Below are positions 16,145 to 24,746 of a stretch of DNA of 24,882 bases, piece by piece. This stretch comes from Bacillota bacterium. GTDB taxonomy: Bacteria; Bacillota; Clostridia; Lachnospirales; Lachnospiraceae. The notes beneath the pieces were generated by a model. That model ran no database searches. It was not told the origin of the DNA and worked only from the letters and a program-made list of their open reading frames with translations. Positions within the stretch are counted from its first letter, which is position 1, and each line of letters begins with the position of its first letter. The stretch spans positions 1 through 24,882 of the forward strand of contig JAEWPN010000160.1 in NCBI GenBank assembly GCA_023399455.1, given 5' to 3'. The position numbers and the translations under genes are program-made.

Positions 16145-17080
16145 ATGAAAAGAAAATTGTTTTTAGTTCCGATTATTGTATCGTTAATGTCAACTAGTAT
16201 TACTGCTTTTGCAGAGGACGCCGCCATTCAGGAAGAAAATCTATATTATGATGAAATGAATTCGGTTTCTGTAAATGCATTGCCGTCTGATGTTCGATCC
16301 ATTACAATTACTCCAGTCAGTACCCAAATTATTCCGACTACACCGTTCAAAGAAAGTTTAGTCAATAACGCAGAAGTTCTATACCGATTTAGATATAAGG
16401 TTACAGCTATAAGGTATAACAATCAGAAAGTGACCAATACACCTCTCTCTGCTTTTTCGTATACCGGTCCAGTTAAAGGTAGTAAGACTACTGCTTTTGA
16501 CAGTTCGGGTAACGGCTACTTAGATCTTGATATTCGTGGTCCGAAGACATTTTCTTTATATTGTAGAATGGGCTCTACGAATTCGAATACCATTACTCAA
16601 ACACCAAACTTACGTTGTGACTATCAAAATAGCTTTTACTGCACAGGTTACAATATTGCTTTAGAAAGTGATTATAGTGATGCTAAGATAAATGCATCAG
16701 GGATAACCGATAGCACCTTTAGAGGAAGATTTTTAGCAGCAGTAAAACTTAACGGTTCTGGAAAAGCTGATAATGGTAAATACATCAAGTATATAGGATC
16801 AGATACATATTCTTATAGTTCCCCAATGACAGCAACCGGAACCACCCCCACCGCAGGCACAACAATTGCTGTTGATCCCTATTTCATACCAAGAGCCAAA
16901 GTGGGAGGCATTTGGAAGCGTGCAACAGTGCAAATTACAAATGTTGGGAGTCGAAGAGCAGAAGATGGCGGTAATGCTATTAATGGTTATAGAATTGATG
17001 TTTTTAGAGGGATAGGAAATTCAAGCATGAGCGGATGGACAAATGGGAATAGGGCGGTTACCTTAATAAGTGTTGGTTAA
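16145..17080 (+). CDS. Secreted protein with C-terminal 3D (MltA-like) domain
   Basis: This 311-residue protein is predicted to be exported and to act on peptidoglycan. A signal peptide spans residues 1-23 with likely cleavage after AFA. Residues 25-160 form an unrecognised beta-rich region. From about 168 the sequence follows the 3D family pattern (YNIALESDY, ATGTTPTAG, IAVDPYFIP, RRAEDGGNAI, YRIDVF). The three aspartates that name the family are all present: D244, D274 and D285. In 3D proteins such as YocH these lie in a double-psi barrel related to lytic transglycosylase MltA. The usual TGG after the second aspartate is GGN here. AAAGGGG lies about 10 bases before the ATG. It probably shares a transcript with the next gene. 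A spot count of 16381-16440 gives 19 G+C in 60, against 34 in 60 within the GH1 gene. Confidence 0.75.
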   Translation: MKRKLFLVPIIVSLMSTSITAFAEDAAIQEENLYYDEMNSVSVNALPSDVRSITITPVSTQIIPTTPFKESLVNNAEVLYRFRYKVTAIRYNNQKVTNTPLSAFSYTGPVKGSKTTAFDSSGNGYLDLDIRGPKTFSLYCRMGSTNSNTITQTPNLRCDYQNSFYCTGYNIALESDYSDAKINASGITDSTFRGRFLAAVKLNGSGKADNGKYIKYIGSDTYSYSSPMTATGTTPTAGTTIAVDPYFIPRAKVGGIWKRATVQITNVGSRRAEDGGNAINGYRIDVFRGIGNSSMSGWTNGNRAVTLISVG

Positions 17081-17154
17081 ATCAATATATATGGCCTCTT
17101 TGCAGATGCAGGGAGGCTATGTTGTCCTTCTATAAATTATAATGGGGAGAATGT

Positions 17155-19323
17155 ATGAAATATAAAAAAAGTCTTGTTGTTTTTATAATGGTTCTCATAT
17201 TGCCGCTGTTCGTATCATGCGGCAATAAAGAAATAAATAAGGATGTTGCAGAAAGGAAGGGCTCTTCCGAACTGATAAGCATTGATAGTAAAAATATTTC
17301 TATTGCGGGTAATGAATACTATAGTAGAATAGATGCGAATAATGGAAACATATTATATTCTACAATGGATAAAAATCGGGAGAATTTTTATTTTTTAAAG
17401 ACGGACAGTAATAACGTGCCATCCTCATTTTGTTCTTTCGATTTAGAAACGGTCGATGTATTGGATTTTGCGCTATCATCAAAGGAAGTTGCTTTTTTTC
17501 TGATACTGGAGGTTGACGGTAATAATGAAAATATCTATGTCAAAAAAATTAATTTAGATGGTACCGAAAAAACAATTAAGTGGATGAATGAATTTCATGG
17601 CGGTGATGAAGATGATTGCTATGAATGGAAGATAACTGCAAATGAAGATGACAATATATTGATATACTCTAAATTCGCTTACTGCTTTATGAATCTTGAC
17701 GGGGAAGTATTGGACGAAAAAAGGTGGGCGGATGAATCGTTTTACGATGTCTGCTTTCTTGAGGATGGTTCTGCCATTGTACAGCAGTTTATAAACGGAC
17801 AAAGCGAGATAGGCATTTGGGATGTACAGACAAAAGAAATGAGAAGTATCCCTGGAATTCTTCAGGATGTTTATTTTGACTTTATTTCAAATTCTAATGG
17901 TGATATATTATACCGCACAGATTCCCAGTTGTTTTCCTATTCTGTCTCTACGGGTAACATCAGGGTTATGTTGCAATGGTCGGATTATGGAATAGTTGGA
18001 GATAAGATAGGCAAGATATATTATGATGCGGACAATCGTCTTAATTGCCTCGTTCTTCAAGAGGAAAGCATTCGGAATATTTCATGGCAATCGGAAGAGT
18101 CGATAAAACAAAAGACAGAGCTTCTGCTCGGATGCTTCCATGAGAAAGCAGAGACACGCAATGCCGTGGTGCAGTTCAATAATAGTAACCCCGAATATAG
18201 AATCACCATAGTCGATTACTGGGAACAGGATAATGATACATCGGTAAATAATCTTTATTATGACTTAATCGCGGGAAAGGGGCCGGATATTCTATTGCTG
18301 GATTCGCTCTACATCGACGATTGGGTGCTAGGATCCAAAGGAGTGCTGGATAATTTGGTTCCCTATATGGAGAAAAGCGATGTGCTTCATAAGGAAGATA
18401 TGGTAAACTCTGTTTACGAATCGCTTTTAAATAATGGTCAATTATATATGCTGCCGACAAACTTTACTATCGATACATTAGTAACGAAAGAAAAATGGGT
18501 GGCAGACAAAAGGGTATGGTCTACCGATGATATCATGAATATTTTGGACAACAATCCTTATCTGCTTGAGAAAACGCCTATAAGCAAGGAGATGATGCTT
18601 CAGCTTTGCATTTCCTATGGTATGGATATTGGTACGTCCAAGGAGAATCTCCGCTTAGATAAAGCAAGACTTCAGCAATATATTGAGCTTGCGGGCCGCA
18701 TGCCCTCAGAGGTCTTCTATACTAGCGATACTTCTGTTCGCAGACAAGGGCAAATGTTATTTGAACCAAATTCGTTTTCCGATGTTAAAGAATACTTATA
18801 TAGTAGCTATGTATGGGGCGATGATACTATATTCGCCGGCTATCCGGGGGCGGCGGGTAACGGAGCGGTAATCATACCAGATAATTGCTTTGCTATCAAT
18901 GCCAAAAGCAGTTATAAAGAAAAGGCTTGGGAATTTATAGAAAGTCATTTTACGGATGAACTGCAAGGAACCATAACCCCAAGCTGGAAGTTCTCAACCT
19001 GCAATAAAATATTGAACAGACAATTGGAAGCCTCTATGAAAATTGATACTTATTTGGACGGTGAAGGAAATGAGAGGGAGGTTCCGGTAATATCCTATTT
19101 TGATGATATGGAAAATAGGGTAGTTGAAATATATGCGGCAAGAGAAGAGGATATTAAAATCATTAGAGCGCTTATCGATGGCTCTGTAATCATCAGACGG
19201 AATGTTTCTCCCTTAGTAAGCATAGTTATGGATGAAGTACCAGCTTATTTTACCGGACAGAAAACGGTAAACGAAGTAACCGATATTATAGAGAATAGGG
19301 TAAATATCTATTTAAATGAATAA
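17155..19323 (+). CDS. Lipoprotein joining a propeller-like region to a family 1 solute-binding region
   Basis: This 722-residue surface lipoprotein has a signal ending in FVSC (19-22), with C22 likely lipidated. Residues about 30-310 hold repeated short beta-strand patterns of propeller type (NIYVKKINLDG, CFMNLDGEV, IGIWDVQTKEM, LFSYSVSTG). Residues from about 318 to 610 look like an extracellular solute-binding protein (VVQFNNSNPEYRI, GKGPDILLLDS, FAINAKSSYKEKAWEFIESHF). The usual job of the second part is to bind a ligand for an ABC importer, but no permease is encoded beside it, so it may be an orphan receptor or sensor. GGGGAGA precedes the ATG. A weak hairpin (17094-17117) separates it from the 3D gene. 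Its stop lies 9 bases from the stop of the convergent TetR gene, exactly at the edge of the duplicated TetR block. Confidence 0.75.
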   Translation: MKYKKSLVVFIMVLILPLFVSCGNKEINKDVAERKGSSELISIDSKNISIAGNEYYSRIDANNGNILYSTMDKNRENFYFLKTDSNNVPSSFCSFDLETVDVLDFALSSKEVAFFLILEVDGNNENIYVKKINLDGTEKTIKWMNEFHGGDEDDCYEWKITANEDDNILIYSKFAYCFMNLDGEVLDEKRWADESFYDVCFLEDGSAIVQQFINGQSEIGIWDVQTKEMRSIPGILQDVYFDFISNSNGDILYRTDSQLFSYSVSTGNIRVMLQWSDYGIVGDKIGKIYYDADNRLNCLVLQEESIRNISWQSEESIKQKTELLLGCFHEKAETRNAVVQFNNSNPEYRITIVDYWEQDNDTSVNNLYYDLIAGKGPDILLLDSLYIDDWVLGSKGVLDNLVPYMEKSDVLHKEDMVNSVYESLLNNGQLYMLPTNFTIDTLVTKEKWVADKRVWSTDDIMNILDNNPYLLEKTPISKEMMLQLCISYGMDIGTSKENLRLDKARLQQYIELAGRMPSEVFYTSDTSVRRQGQMLFEPNSFSDVKEYLYSSYVWGDDTIFAGYPGAAGNGAVIIPDNCFAINAKSSYKEKAWEFIESHFTDELQGTITPSWKFSTCNKILNRQLEASMKIDTYLDGEGNEREVPVISYFDDMENRVVEIYAAREEDIKIIRALIDGSVIIRRNVSPLVSIVMDEVPAYFTGQKTVNEVTDIIENRVNIYLNE

Positions 19324-19331
19324 TCCGCCCG

Positions 19332-19892
19332 CTATCTGACTAAGCCCGCCACATTGTATATGATTTCGGCCATTTCCCTGGCCGACTTCATGGCATCGTC
19401 CTTCAGCCAATGCTGAATCAGGCCCACGCTCCCGGACACAACGAAGACAAAATAGAACTCTTTCGTTCCCATACCGGCATTTTTGCCGGAGTCCGGAGCT
19501 ATGCCGCAAAACTCATAAATCATTGCAAAAAGCTGCTTTTGAAAATTGATATCTCCCTGTTCGCTCATGAGCACCTGAATATGATTTCTGTTGTCGATAA
19601 AATACTGAAATATCTCCTCTAAAAGCTTCATCATCACATCCTGGTCCTTTTCCCCGATAAGGTTGGAGATAGCCTCTCTTGCATAGGAAAGACATTCTTC
19701 CTCCATCTTTTGGAGCAGATCGTACTGGTCGGTATAATGCGCATAAAAAGTAGTGCGGTTAATATCCGCATTTTCACACAACTCCTTAATCGTTATTTTC
19801 GCGATGGGCTTCTGCTTCATAAGCTCCACCAGACTGTCTTGCAAAACCATTTGCGTATATCGCGTTTTCCTGCCTTGTTTCATTTTTTTCAT
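19332..19892 (-). CDS. TetR-family transcriptional repressor
   Basis: This 186-residue cytoplasmic regulator probably represses the divergent ATPase/FtsX operon and itself. The N-terminal helix-turn-helix spans about residues 32-52 (ITIKELCENADINRTTFYAH). The C-terminal ligand domain resembles the Firmicutes-type TetR C-terminus (VSGSVGLIQHWLKDD). AAGGAG lies 7 bases before the ATG. Repeated GAAATCAAC-like sites stand between it and the ABC genes. Its last 105 or so codons are duplicated at 15659-15932. This copy looks intact in length and frame. The inducer is unknown. Confidence 0.9.
   Translation of the reverse strand: MKKMKQGRKTRYTQMVLQDSLVELMKQKPIAKITIKELCENADINRTTFYAHYTDQYDLLQKMEEECLSYAREAISNLIGEKDQDVMMKLLEEIFQYFIDNRNHIQVLMSEQGDINFQKQLFAMIYEFCGIAPDSGKNAGMGTKEFYFVFVVSGSVGLIQHWLKDDAMKSAREMAEIIYNVAGLVR
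19333..19644 (-). repeat. Right copy of the TetR-derived direct repeat
   Basis: This 312-bp block, starting at the TetR stop codon, matches 15660-15932 in direct orientation with a 39-base gap in the left copy. The pair brackets 3400 bp (15933-19332) that hold the 3D-domain and propeller/solute-binding genes. Apart from the gap, identity is about 97% over the longer part. Confidence 0.9.
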
Positions 19893-20012
19893 AAATGTAC
19901 TCCTTCCCCGCGGTCAATATCTCTGCCACTACCCCGGCTCGTTAAGCCGCTTCTTCCCATGCATACCCCAAAAAACTTAAATTTTAAATTTAAACCGACA
20001 TTTTTATATAAC

Positions 20013-20108
20013 TTGATTGTGAAATCAACACTTTTATATTGTTTTGTTGCAAAATCATCGTCCCGAAATCAACTGTCGGTTGCAAAATCAACACAGTGTT
20101 TATATAAT
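20013..20108 (+). promoter_or_regulatory. Promoter and repeated operator sites of the ATPase/FtsX operon
   Basis: TTGCAA (20080-20085) and TATAAT (20103-20108) with a 17-base spacer form a strong promoter. Four copies of RAAATCAWC lie at 20021-20029, 20051-20059, 20065-20073 and 20084-20092. The first is part of the palindrome TTGATT-N4-AATCAA (20013-20028). The last overlaps the -35 box in GTTG-N6-CAAC. This fits repression by the divergent TetR protein. The rest of the 287-base gap (19893-20179) is AT-rich and shows nothing else clear. Confidence 0.7.
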
Positions 20109-20179
20109 GACTCTATCATAAATAACTTTGGGGGAAAAGTCAAATACAGCGGATATGCAAAAATTGAAATGGAGGACGC

Positions 20180-20881
20180 ATGGCATATATAGAATTTAAT
20201 CATGTTATTAAAGAATACGCGGCTGACGATGTCAAGATCCGGGCATTGAGCGACGCGAGCTTTTCTGTGGATAAAGGAGAACTAGCCGTCATTTTAGGCG
20301 CTTCGGGCGCCGGCAAAACGACGGCTCTTAATATATTAGGAGGTATGGACACGACCTCCTCAGGCGATGTCATCGTGGACGGAGAAAATATTGCCGCCTA
20401 TACCAAAAAGCAATTGGTAGGCTATCGGCGCGCAGACATCGGCTTTGTGTTCCAATTCTATAATCTGATGCCTAATTTGACAGCACTGGAAAATGTGGAG
20501 CTTGCATCACAGATTTGTCCGAATTCCTTGAACGCTTCCGAGACTCTCGATAAAGTAGGGCTTACAGATCGCAAGAATAATTTTCCCGCACAGCTTTCAG
20601 GTGGGGAACAGCAGCGTGTGTCCATCGCCCGTGCAATTGCCAAAAATCCCAAACTTCTTTTATGCGACGAGCCTACCGGCGCGTTGGATTACAATACCGG
20701 AAAGCAAATTTTACAACTGCTTCAGGATACCTGCCGAAAGGAAAAAATCACAGTTCTCCTTATCACGCACAATTCTTCCCTGGCTCCCATGGCGGACCGG
20801 GTAATTCACTTTAAAAACGGTACGGTGGTAAAGACGGTGCAAAATGAGCATCCTATGCCCATCGAGCAGATTGAGTGGTGA
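20180..20881 (+). CDS. ABC transporter ATP-binding protein (MacB/LolD-type)
   Basis: This 233-residue cytoplasmic ATPase should power the FtsX-like permease encoded next. Walker A is GASGAGKTT (40-48), the Q-loop is Q92, the signature is LSGGEQQR (139-146), Walker B is LLLCDE (159-164) with the D-loop GALD, and the switch histidine is H197. GGAGG stands 4 bases before the ATG. The permease ATG follows its stop after 4 bases, so translation is coupled. Close relatives in Firmicutes include antimicrobial-peptide resistance and cell-envelope transporters. TetR control suggests an inducible role. Confidence 0.93.
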   Translation: MAYIEFNHVIKEYAADDVKIRALSDASFSVDKGELAVILGASGAGKTTALNILGGMDTTSSGDVIVDGENIAAYTKKQLVGYRRADIGFVFQFYNLMPNLTALENVELASQICPNSLNASETLDKVGLTDRKNNFPAQLSGGEQQRVSIARAIAKNPKLLLCDEPTGALDYNTGKQILQLLQDTCRKEKITVLLITHNSSLAPMADRVIHFKNGTVVKTVQNEHPMPIEQIEW

Positions 20882-20885
20882 AGTC

Positions 20886-23800
20886 ATGAATCGTTCCTAC
20901 AAGAAAGACACCTGGCGTTCCATGAAAAAGAACTGGAAACGCTTTTTATCCATTCTTATTATTACCATGCTTGGGGTAACGATGCTGACGGGCATTTATG
21001 CGTCTTGTCAGGATATGTATTACTCCGCGGACAAATTTTTCGACAGACAGAATCTTTTTGATATTCGCATCGTATCCACACTGGGACTCTCCGAAGAGGA
21101 TGTAGATGCACTCGAGAAGGTGGATGGCGTAGCGCTCGCTGAAGGCGGATACAGCAAAACGGTCAACACCTATGTGGAGGAAATATCGAAAAGCGCCGAG
21201 ATGACAGTTCTCAGCGAAAACGGGATGAACACACCTTATTTGCTGGAGGGAAAGCTTCCTGCAAATTCCGGCGAAATCGCCGTTACACAGAAATATATAG
21301 ATGCTTCCGGGAAATCTATTGGAGATACCATTACTATTGCGGAAGATTCTGAGGAAGAAGATGATATAGAATCCTCTGATGAAGATAGCGTTGAAATCGC
21401 TGAAAATAATGCAGCTTCTGATGATATCGAGGATTCTACCGGCGAAGATCCCATCTCCGACGTCGACTTCGATGTGGATGAAGACATGGATATGGATTTA
21501 GAAGAAGAGGAAGATACCCCTGTCTTTGCCCATAACACCTATACAATTACCGGCATAGTCATCGACCCCATGAATATCCAGAGCGAAGGCTTCGGAACGG
21601 TATACCGTTCTGCCATGTCCGCAGACTATACTTTTTTCATTATTCCGGCCGACGCTGACATCGATATCTTCACCGCTGTTTATCTTACTCTGTCCGAAAC
21701 GATCGGAATGGACAGCAATTCCGACGAATATGAAAACGCAATCCAGTCCGTTATCAACAATATTGAAGGCCGTATCAAGGAACAGCGGGAACTGGCACGC
21801 TACAATTCCGTCGTATCAGAGGCCCGTGATAAAATCGAAGATGCCGAAGATACCATGAATGAAAAATTTGCAGAGGCGGATGAAAAATTTGCGGATGCCT
21901 GGAACGATATCAACGATGGAAAGCAAGAGCTAGCGGACGGTGAAAACACTCTCTCCCGGGAAGAAGCGGACGCTCTAAAGAAAATTGCGGACGCCAGGGC
22001 AGAGCTTTTAGACGGAAAGCAGGAACTGGCCGATTCCGAAGCAGAGCTTTTAGACGGTGAGGCACAGTTGGCTCAAGGCGAAGCGCAGCTGAATGCCAAC
22101 GCCAAACAAGTCGAAGACGGGAAGCAGGAGCTGGCCGACGGCCGCAGACAGGCAGAAGACAAATTCGCAGAGGCTGACGAGCAGCTTAGCAGCGCCCAGA
22201 ATCAATTGGATGAATCCCGCATGCAGCTGGAAGCCGGCCTGGAACAAATAAAAGCCCCCTTCGGAGACGCTTGGCCTGAAAACGAATGGAATGCTCTTGT
22301 TGACGCAGCGGCTGCCTTGGCTGCCGCCGGTGCACAAGACGCTGATATCGCACAGAGCACTGCTGTCGAAAGCGCTGCTCTCCTCAGTGCGCTGCAAACC
22401 CATACAGATACTATGAATGCCGGACTGACCGCACAAATTGTACAGCTGCAGGAATCGATAAACGATATCAACGTATATATAGAAAATTTAAACCAGAGAA
22501 TTGCAGATGCCGCAGATCAAGGTCTCGACGAACAGATCATCGCAGACTTAACAGCCGAGAGAGACACAAAAGCAGCTGAGGCTGCGCAGCTTATTGCTGC
22601 GATCGGACAGATGCAGACTCAGACGGAGCAGCTGAATGCACTGCCCGCTTCCGGTGTGCAGGCAGCTCTCGGCATGGCTAAAATAAACGGAGGCCAGCAA
22701 GCCTTGGACACTCAAAAAGCCGCTTTCGAACAAGCAAGAGAAAGCACCAGACAGCATTTGAATGGAATTGCATCCCAGCTAGCCGGAGCGGAGGCCCAGA
22801 TAGCAGAAGGCCGTAAGACCATCGAAGAAAAAAAAGCAGAGCTTCAGGACGGCAGGAATAAAATAGAATCTGCAAAAGCAGAATTGGCTGACGGTGAGGC
22901 GACACTTAATGCAGAAGAATCGGATGCAAAAAAGAAAATTGCCGACGCAAAGGAAGAGTTGGAGGAAGGAAAACTGGACCTCGCGGAAGGTGAAACGAAG
23001 CTCCTTGAAAAGGAGCAGGAATATACCGACAAAAAAACGGAGGCCAAAGAAAAAATCACCGACGCCTATGCAGAGCTCGATGATATCGACATGACCCAGT
23101 GGTATGTTCAGGACCGTATCTCTCTGGACAGCTATTCCAGCCTTCATAACGATATGTCTTCCATAGAAGCGGTAGGAAACGTATTTCCTATTATCTTTAT
23201 ATTAGTGGCTGTTCTCATGAGCCTTACCACTATGACGCGCATGGTAGAGGAGGAACGGGGGTTGGTAGGAACCTATCAGGCATTGGGCTTCAAGAACGCC
23301 GCCGTTTATTGGAAATATCTTCTTTTCGCCCTGCTCGCCTGCTTGTTCGGAGGAATCTTGGGAGATTTAGCAGGATTTATTCTGCTTCCGAAGTTTTTAC
23401 TGTATATTCTAAAAACGCTTTATAATCTTCCTGAATATTATCTGCGTTTCGACATGCTTTACGGCATAGGCGGTGTGCTATTATTTTTAATAGGAATCGC
23501 GGCGGCGACCGCACTCGCCTGCCATAGTGAGCTTAACCAGACACCCGCAACGCTCATGAGACCCAAGGCTCCCAGAGCAGGCTCCCGCGTTTTTCTGGAG
23601 CGGCTGCCCTTTATCTGGAACCGTTTCAAATTCCTGAATAAAGTCACTGTCCGCAACCTGTTCCGCTTTAAAAAGCGCTTGTTTATGACGGTAGGAGGCA
23701 TTATGGGCTGTACCGCCCTCGTTCTTTGCGGTTTCGCACTTAAAGATACCATCGTAAACCTGGCACCGGAACAGTATGAAGAAATCTACTGCTACGATTT

Positions 23801-24746
23801 AATGGCGGTAGTGGATTCAGAGGATAACGATTTTCTCATACAAAAGCTTTCAGGAGATGAGAACGTAACCGATTACCTGAATCTGCAAATCGACAGCATC
23901 AAGCTGCTTAATTCAGCAAAGGAAGCGGAAAAGGTCCAGTTAATGGTAATTCCGGACGATACCTCCATCGAAGATTATATTCACGTACAAAGTCCGGACT
24001 CTGTGCCCATTTCCATAGGCAGCGACGGCATATATGTTACTCAGAACGCCGCACAGATCTTGGACTTAAGCGAGGGAGATACCGTTTCCCTCCAGAATCT
24101 TCAATTAGAGGAAAAAGAGGCCGTTATCGCCGATATTGCAAAGAATTACTTAGGCAACAACATATATATGACCCAGTCCTACTATGAGACACTATTTGAA
24201 AAATATGCGCCCAACGGCGTGCTCGTACATCTATCGGAAGCGTGCACCGATCATGAGGAATATGTCCAGTCACTCAGGAACAGCGATGAAATACTTACCG
24301 CTGCAAGCACCGACGGCCTAAAAGAGGATTTCGGCTTTGATTTGATTAACGCGGTTGTCCTGCTGCTCATCGTCATGGCCGGAGGCCTTGCCTTTGTGGT
24401 ATTATTTACCTTATCCAACACCAACATCTCCGAGCGTGTCAGAGAGCTTGCTACTATTAAGGTATTAGGCTTTTACGATAACGAGGTGCATCAGTATGTG
24501 CATAAGGAAACGTTGATCTTAACTTTAATAGGAATTTTGGGCGGCTTGCCGTTAGGCAGATTTTTGAGCGGACTTCTTACCAGCGTGCTCCAACTTCCCT
24601 CGGTATTCTTTGCCGTACATGTGGAACCTTCGAGCTATCTGATATCTTCCGCCATCACATTCTGCTTTGCCCTGGCCGTGAACCTGATGACTAACCGCGC
24701 TCTTAACAGGATCAACATGGTAGAGGCACTAAAAAGCGTAGATTAA
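20886..24746 (+). CDS. Giant FtsX-like ABC permease with coiled-coil extracellular domain and acidic insert
   Basis: This 1286-residue membrane protein is the partner of the ATPase at 20180-20881. A first membrane segment lies at about 20-40. The extracellular part contains a MacB-like core, a very acidic D/E/S stretch (about 152-212), and two long heptad-rich coiled coils (about 290-455 and 505-735). The coiled coils have repeats such as DGKQELADGE and DGEAQLAQGEAQL, resembling YhgE/Pip-type proteins. Three membrane segments follow (about 765-785, 808-832, 860-880). A second FtsX unit has segments at about 933-953, 1153-1176, 1208-1230 and 1249-1270. The start is the ATG at 20886, four bases after the ATPase stop; a frame from 20844 lies inside the ATPase gene. 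Such proteins are thought to transmit ATPase motion across the membrane rather than transport. The substrate is unknown. Confidence 0.88.
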   Translation: MNRSYKKDTWRSMKKNWKRFLSILIITMLGVTMLTGIYASCQDMYYSADKFFDRQNLFDIRIVSTLGLSEEDVDALEKVDGVALAEGGYSKTVNTYVEEISKSAEMTVLSENGMNTPYLLEGKLPANSGEIAVTQKYIDASGKSIGDTITIAEDSEEEDDIESSDEDSVEIAENNAASDDIEDSTGEDPISDVDFDVDEDMDMDLEEEEDTPVFAHNTYTITGIVIDPMNIQSEGFGTVYRSAMSADYTFFIIPADADIDIFTAVYLTLSETIGMDSNSDEYENAIQSVINNIEGRIKEQRELARYNSVVSEARDKIEDAEDTMNEKFAEADEKFADAWNDINDGKQELADGENTLSREEADALKKIADARAELLDGKQELADSEAELLDGEAQLAQGEAQLNANAKQVEDGKQELADGRRQAEDKFAEADEQLSSAQNQLDESRMQLEAGLEQIKAPFGDAWPENEWNALVDAAAALAAAGAQDADIAQSTAVESAALLSALQTHTDTMNAGLTAQIVQLQESINDINVYIENLNQRIADAADQGLDEQIIADLTAERDTKAAEAAQLIAAIGQMQTQTEQLNALPASGVQAALGMAKINGGQQALDTQKAAFEQARESTRQHLNGIASQLAGAEAQIAEGRKTIEEKKAELQDGRNKIESAKAELADGEATLNAEESDAKKKIADAKEELEEGKLDLAEGETKLLEKEQEYTDKKTEAKEKITDAYAELDDIDMTQWYVQDRISLDSYSSLHNDMSSIEAVGNVFPIIFILVAVLMSLTTMTRMVEEERGLVGTYQALGFKNAAVYWKYLLFALLACLFGGILGDLAGFILLPKFLLYILKTLYNLPEYYLRFDMLYGIGGVLLFLIGIAAATALACHSELNQTPATLMRPKAPRAGSRVFLERLPFIWNRFKFLNKVTVRNLFRFKKRLFMTVGGIMGCTALVLCGFALKDTIVNLAPEQYEEIYCYDLMAVVDSEDNDFLIQKLSGDENVTDYLNLQIDSIKLLNSAKEAEKVQLMVIPDDTSIEDYIHVQSPDSVPISIGSDGIYVTQNAAQILDLSEGDTVSLQNLQLEEKEAVIADIAKNYLGNNIYMTQSYYETLFEKYAPNGVLVHLSEACTDHEEYVQSLRNSDEILTAASTDGLKEDFGFDLINAVVLLLIVMAGGLAFVVLFTLSNTNISERVRELATIKVLGFYDNEVHQYVHKETLILTLIGILGGLPLGRFLSGLLTSVLQLPSVFFAVHVEPSSYLISSAITFCFALAVNLMTNRALNRINMVEALKSVD

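Noticed and set aside
17094..17117. Hairpin GCCTC/GAGGC as a terminator between the 3D and lipoprotein genes
   Set aside because: The stem is short and no T run follows, so read-through is likely.
20844..20885. ATG at 20844 as the start of the FtsX-like permease
   Set aside because: It overlaps the ATPase gene end in another frame. The ATG at 20886 follows the ATPase stop by four bases and begins the usual basic N-terminus.
22050..22436. Long minus-strand frames under the FtsX coiled coil
   Set aside because: They mirror the biased repeats of the coding strand and have no ribosome binding site or recognisable domain.
21880..23050. DNA tandem repeat array
   Set aside because: The similarity is in the heptad-type protein repeats; the DNA copies are irregular in length and sequence.
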